In this document: positions 5,456 through 6,950 of the stretch, piece after piece | How the letters are laid out: each line of letters starts with the position of its first letter | How positions within the stretch are numbered: the first letter of the stretch is position 1 | Assembly: GCA_937893635.1 (NCBI GenBank) | Contig: CALBGF010000257.1 | Coordinates: 1 to 6,950 of the forward strand | DNA: 6,950 nucleotides | Origin: an uncultured Mollicutes bacterium | Lineage (GTDB): Bacteria; Bacillota_I; Bacilli_A; RFN20; CAG-826 | Direction: 5' to 3' | Notes under the pieces: generated by a model | Database searches by the model: none | Seen by the model: the letters and a program-made list of their open reading frames with translations, nothing else | What the model was told of the DNA's origin: nothing | Translations under genes and position numbers: made by a program

Positions 5456-6950
5456 TAGTTATTTTCCTCCTTGTTTTTTTCAATGAATCCTGTTGTTGCA
5501 CTTATAAGCCAGTATAAGATTACACAGCCGACGACAGCGTCAACAGAGATAAGGAATGGTTTCCACCAGACCCATGAGTTAATAGAAGTAGAAGAGACAT
5601 ATTTTCCATCTGTTTCTCCGCTTTCTTCATATACTCTTGCATTGTAATCTGCGCGAAGCCACATGTATAGAATTTCATGGACAGATTCTCTCATTCTATT
5701 TTGCATTCTACCTGTTGTTTCAGTTTGTGAATATTTCATGCCTGTTACACCAAGTGCAACGTTCATACCGAAGTTTCCACCACAACGAACCAATCCTTCA
5801 AATTGATAGTCAGCTCCAGAACTAGCGTCAGTTGTAATTGCGCCTTTGAACTGCCATTCTTTTCTAAGAACACCAGATATTAAAGCTTCTGAATAGTTAG
5901 ATTGTTCAGCACCAACTGATTGATAACTTGTCATTGCTCCAAGAGCTCCGCCATCTACGAATGCTTTTCTAAATGCTTTAAGATGAGTTTCTCTTAGAGT
6001 TTGTTCACTCATATATGTTTGTTCACAATATGCGTTATAGACTGCAAAGTGTTTTAGGAATGTATATCTTCCACGAGTATTGACTCCACTTACAGCTTTA
6101 GCCATAACTGTTCCGGCAAGGAAAGGATCTTCTGAAGGAGATTCATTATTTCTTCCAAAGAATGCATCTACATGTAAATCGCAAGCAAATCCCCAAAGGC
6201 CAGGAACATTTACTGCTATCATATCTTCACCAAATGATTGTCCATATTCATAAGCAAGTTTTTGGTTCCATGCTTGAGCTAAAACAACCATTGATGGATA
6301 TCCTGTTCCACGAGGAGCTCCATTATATCCTTTTATTTGAGTAGGACCATCATAATCTTGTAAAGCAGGTTTACCTACGGACTCGATGCTTTTTGAACCA
6401 TAGTAACGATTCATAACATTAAGCGCTTCTTGGAAAGTTACTTGATTTAAAACTTCTTCCCATTCAGGATCGTTAAAATTAGCACCTAGTTTTTTACCTA
6501 ATTCAGTGATAATACCATTTTTGGCAAGCATCTTATCGCCTTTTGCACCCCAAGTAGGTTTAGTTTGATTGACTTCATTACCGAAATTATCAACAGTTTG
6601 ATTATCCCATTCAGTCCATCTTGCATAAGATTTCTTATCATATCCATTAAGTATAGGATTTTTTTCACGATTATAGTTTTTACGAAGCGCTGATAGTTCA
6701 CTAGGAGTAGAAAATTTACTACGTGTAAGCCATGGGATTTTTGGATCAAATGTATCAGTAGTATCATCAATTGGAACTATATCAATTGTGTCTTTTCCTG
6801 TGAAAAGATTTTTAACTGTTTGTTTTGTAACAGGATCTTTATCAATATTTTTTGTTTCCGCAAGATTGAAATTAAATTCGCCTTTTTCAGTTTTACCTTT
6901 ATAGTTAACTTGATTTACAACGTGACAGTTCTTAGAAAGTTTGAAAATAT
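5455..6950 (-). CDS. glycoside hydrolase family 3 protein, reversed domain order, C-terminal membrane anchor (partial, 5' end missing)
   Basis: Probable extracytoplasmic beta-glycosidase (beta-glucosidase/xylosidase type; substrate not readable). The frame is open from the right edge (first full codon 6948-6946) to TAA 5457-5455, 497 residues seen. The first ~139 look like the end of the second GH3 domain and a linker (PWLTRSKFSTP resembles the YLSRxxWxxTxP element). Then comes the catalytic TIM barrel: DGP (about 200-202), GRNNESPSEDP (265-275), KHF (299-301), MTSY (339-342) and TTDAS with the presumed nucleophile Asp374. A membrane helix follows at about 461-487 with a charged tail (EKNKEENN). 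A barrel placed last is the reversed order of Ruminococcus albus type enzymes; the acid/base Glu would lie upstream, outside the window. Residues around the nucleophile and after KHF depart from consensus. The ATG at 6531 lies in mid-domain and is not the start. First gene of a coupled pair. Confidence 0.88.
   Translation of the reverse strand, partial: IFKLSKNCHVVNQVNYKGKTEKGEFNFNLAETKNIDKDPVTKQTVKNLFTGKDTIDIVPIDDTTDTFDPKIPWLTRSKFSTPSELSALRKNYNREKNPILNGYDKKSYARWTEWDNQTVDNFGNEVNQTKPTWGAKGDKMLAKNGIITELGKKLGANFNDPEWEEVLNQVTFQEALNVMNRYYGSKSIESVGKPALQDYDGPTQIKGYNGAPRGTGYPSMVVLAQAWNQKLAYEYGQSFGEDMIAVNVPGLWGFACDLHVDAFFGRNNESPSEDPFLAGTVMAKAVSGVNTRGRYTFLKHFAVYNAYCEQTYMSEQTLRETHLKAFRKAFVDGGALGAMTSYQSVGAEQSNYSEALISGVLRKEWQFKGAITTDASSGADYQFEGLVRCGGNFGMNVALGVTGMKYSQTETTGRMQNRMRESVHEILYMWLRADYNARVYEESGETDGKYVSSTSINSWVWWKPFLISVDAVVGCVILYWLISATTGFIEKNKEENN
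5466..5472 (-). promoter_or_regulatory. ribosome binding site of the 685-residue protein, inside the GH3 gene
   Basis: AAGGAGG on the minus strand, ten bases before ATG 5455, lies within the last codons of the GH3 gene. It supports ATG 5455 over the internal in-frame ATG at 5443, which would be 22 bases away. With the TAATG overlap it allows both re-initiation and independent loading. Confidence 0.8.

Noticed and set aside
5637..5825. Plus-strand frame opposite the GH3 gene
   Set aside because: Antisense shadow overlapping conserved GH3 barrel codons, no start signals.
6162..6344. Second plus-strand frame opposite the GH3 gene
   Set aside because: Overlaps GH3 codons for the DGP-to-GRN region; no SD or family features.
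6498..6770. Minus-strand frame of 90 residues rich in Ile, Leu and Lys
   Set aside because: It lies within the 5' extension of the GH3 frame, has no family-like motif, and its composition is what AT-rich shadow frames give.
1..6950. Possible use of TGA as tryptophan, given the Mycoplasma-like base composition
   Set aside because: Long frames contain no in-frame TGA and encode Trp as TGG; the stops breaking the remnant gene are TAA, so another code would not repair it.
1..6950. Insertion sequence, CRISPR array, tRNA or phage elements
   Set aside because: No transposase-like frame, regularly spaced repeats, cloverleaf or integrase sequence was seen on either strand.

Overview
The window is strongly AT-rich, has tight Shine-Dalgarno (SD) sites, and carries a membrane-anchored glycoside hydrolase and a surface protein. 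This suggests a low-G+C Gram-positive bacterium, probably a gut- or host-associated member of Bacilli or a Mollicutes-related lineage; the exact taxon cannot be read from the sequence. The long genes contain no in-frame TGA and encode tryptophan as TGG, so the standard bacterial code applies rather than the Mycoplasma UGA=Trp code.

Left part (1-1457, + strand): one gene for an AAA-type ATPase with a C-terminal DUF4143 region, a common solitary accessory gene of unknown role. It converges on a PLP-dependent aminotransferase of the AspT (class Ic, 'MocR-like' PF12897) family (1529-2818, - strand). A hairpin between them can stop transcription of the aminotransferase gene.

Middle (2831-3397): a gene-poor stretch that is not empty. 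On the minus strand it holds a promoter with an extended -10, a good SD, a start codon and a short frame with a lipoprotein-like signal sequence. In the same frame, after internal stops, follows a C-terminal membrane anchor with a basic tail, and then a 12-bp hairpin terminator. I read it as the remnant of a surface-protein gene; a real 44-residue lipopeptide is the alternative.

Right part (3398-6950, - strand): a two-gene operon running leftward from beyond the right edge. The upstream gene is a glycoside hydrolase family 3 (GH3) enzyme whose catalytic TIM-barrel domain is C-terminal, followed by a membrane helix. This is the reversed domain order known from Ruminococcus albus and Butyrivibrio beta-glucosidases. 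Its frame is open to the window edge, so it is a 5'-truncated partial gene and does not start at the internal ATG at 6531. Its stop overlaps the start of a 685-residue membrane-anchored, beta-rich surface protein (TAATG coupling), which ends at a good intrinsic terminator. The pair probably acts at the outer face of the membrane on glycans, the enzyme cleaving and the second protein binding or adhering. That role is inference.

I did not find a clearly new biological system. The most interesting points are the coupled reversed-order GH3/surface-protein pair, the internal duplication in the surface protein, and the decayed or miniature gene in the 567-base gap.
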